Source of the DNA: Gemmatimonadota bacterium | Lineage (GTDB): Bacteria > Gemmatimonadota > Gemmatimonadetes > Gemmatimonadales > GWC2-71-9 | Assembly (NCBI GenBank): GCA_003221985.1 | Contig: QHUQ01000194.1 | Coordinates: forward strand, 1-6,668 | Reading direction: 5' to 3' | Length of the DNA: 6,668 bases | The notes under the pieces: generated by a model | The model's input: the letters and a program-made list of their open reading frames with translations, nothing else | The model's database searches: none | Told to the model about the DNA's origin: nothing | Position numbers and translations under genes: made by a program | Shown: positions 6,306-6,668 of the stretch, one piece after another | Layout of the letters: each line of letters begins with the position of its first letter | How positions within the stretch are numbered: the first letter of the stretch is position 1

Positions 6306-6387
6306 GCCTAACGGGGTGCGCCTAAGCTGCGAAGACTGATTCATGATTTAATCTAAGCGCGCCGCCAGGTTCAAGCGCGTGTTAGGG
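6306..6387 (-). repeat. attC-like imperfect inverted repeat after the beta-lactamase
   Basis: On the minus strand the element opens with CCCTAAC (6387-6381) and closes with GTTAGGC (6312-6306), matching the R''/R' ends of integron attC sites except for the first base of R''. Inside, GCGCTTGAACCTG (6378-6366) pairs with CAGCTTAGGCGC (6329-6318) over about eleven bases, with one G-T wobble, one C-C mismatch and one unpaired base (6372) in the first arm. This is where attC sites carry an extrahelical base, although the base is the complement of the usual one. The size of 82 bp is within the attC range. It starts 10 bases after the beta-lactamase stop, as a cassette attC would. Against it: the central part folds poorly, the inner spacers are unequal (2 and 5), and no second site or integrase is visible here. 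Confidence 0.4.
6346..6374 (-). promoter_or_regulatory. Candidate sigma70-type promoter for the 82-residue gene operon
   Basis: TTGAAC (6374-6369) and TTAAAT (6351-6346) are separated by exactly 17 bases in a short AT-rich island within GC-rich DNA. Each box matches four of six consensus positions. Transcription would start near 6339, about 46 bases before the ATG at 6293. It lies inside the attC-like repeat. Moderate support only. Confidence 0.3.
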
Positions 6388-6397
6388 GCATGGCGCG

Positions 6398-6668
6398 TCA
6401 AGCTGCTTGTACCCATCGGCCTACCGTGTGACCGACGTTCGCTAAGGCGGCATTGCGGCCCGCGATGCCCGCCTCCGTGTCCGCTAAATATGCGGCAACG
6501 AGTACCGGCCCTCGCGTGACTGGCCAAGCGACCGCCACATCGTTCGTTGCGCCGTGCGCGCCCATCCCCGTCTTATCTCCGACTCTCCACGTCGCCGGCA
6601 ACCCGGCGCGCAGCTTTTCGGCGCCAGTGGTGTTACCGACAAGCCATGCGATCAGCTGATCACGAGCG
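6398..6668 (-). CDS. Class A beta-lactamase, C-terminal part (5' end beyond window)
   Basis: The last 89 residues of a class A serine beta-lactamase, entering from the right edge. Visible in order: the helix RDQLIAWLVGNTTGAEKLRA, the LPATW stretch, and the third active-site box DKTG (Lys234-Thr235-Gly236 in Ambler numbering). Next come HGATNDVAVAWP and the strand VLVAAYLAD, then the terminal helix to a TGA at 6398. The order and spacing match CTX-M/KPC-type enzymes. Ser70, SDN and the omega-loop Glu166 lie outside the window, so activity cannot be judged. By KTG-anchored numbering, position 220 is Lys and 244 is Thr, so neither of the two common arginine positions is Arg; an Arg in the terminal helix (AGRNAAL) may be the equivalent of CTX-M Arg276. 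Position 237 is Met, unusual. An attC-like repeat starts 10 bases after the stop. Confidence 0.92.
   Translation of the reverse strand, partial: ARDQLIAWLVGNTTGAEKLRAGLPATWRVGDKTGMGAHGATNDVAVAWPVTRGPVLVAAYLADTEAGIAGRNAALANVGHTVGRWVQAA

Noticed and set aside
1..6668. tRNA, rRNA, CRISPR array, transposase or terminal inverted repeats
   Set aside because: I looked on both strands and saw no cloverleaf-like gene, spaced direct repeats or transposase-type reading frame; nearly all the DNA is covered by protein genes.

Overview
The window is GC-rich, tightly packed bacterial DNA with Shine-Dalgarno-led genes and no RNA genes, insertion sequence or CRISPR array. The gene mix suggests a free-living soil- or sediment-type Gram-negative of the Gemmatimonadota/Acidobacteriota kind: a secreted ThuA-domain protein, a secreted CocE/NonD acylase, an MtfA peptidase, a LAGC lipoprotein and a class A beta-lactamase. 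The phylum is an inference from gene style only. Both edges cut genes.

Layout from left to right. A ThuA-domain protein (+, probably 5'-partial) ends stop-on-stop against a minus-strand cluster. Read in its own direction, that cluster is a 69-residue two-helix membrane protein, a decayed YciI-family gene with its middle deleted, a DUF1761 membrane protein, and a Cass2-type effector-binding protein. The last two overlap by 10 bp. The cluster's first start codon shares bases with the start codon of the divergent 626-residue CocE/NonD hydrolase. That enzyme carries the serine triad and also the extra carboxylate cluster of alpha-amino acid ester hydrolases, the beta-lactam acylase-type enzymes.

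Only 2 bp after the hydrolase lies the 3' end of a second minus-strand operon. In its own direction it runs: an 82-residue unknown protein, a LAGC lipoprotein (ATGA overlap), an MtfA-like zinc peptidase (1 bp gap), a PspB-like membrane/coiled-coil protein (18 bp gap), and a four-helix membrane protein (13 bp gap). Close spacing and good ribosome sites suggest co-expression. The content hints at an envelope function, but no known system is complete here.

Upstream of that operon sits the 3' end of a class A beta-lactamase (KTG box visible, rest beyond the right edge). Ten bases after its stop begins an 82 bp imperfect inverted repeat with integron attC-like ends (CCCTAAC ... GTTAGGC), inner arms that pair, and one unpaired base at the usual attC position. 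If real, the beta-lactamase would be laid out like a gene cassette. A plausible sigma70-type promoter for the 82-residue gene lies inside the same element.

The most notable points are the attC-like element behind the beta-lactamase, the carboxylate-cluster hydrolase, the deleted yciI remnant, and the almost complete lack of intergenic space, with both convergent junctions and the divergent junction overlapping or nearly so. I saw no clearly new multi-gene system; the five-gene envelope operon is the best candidate for something undescribed.
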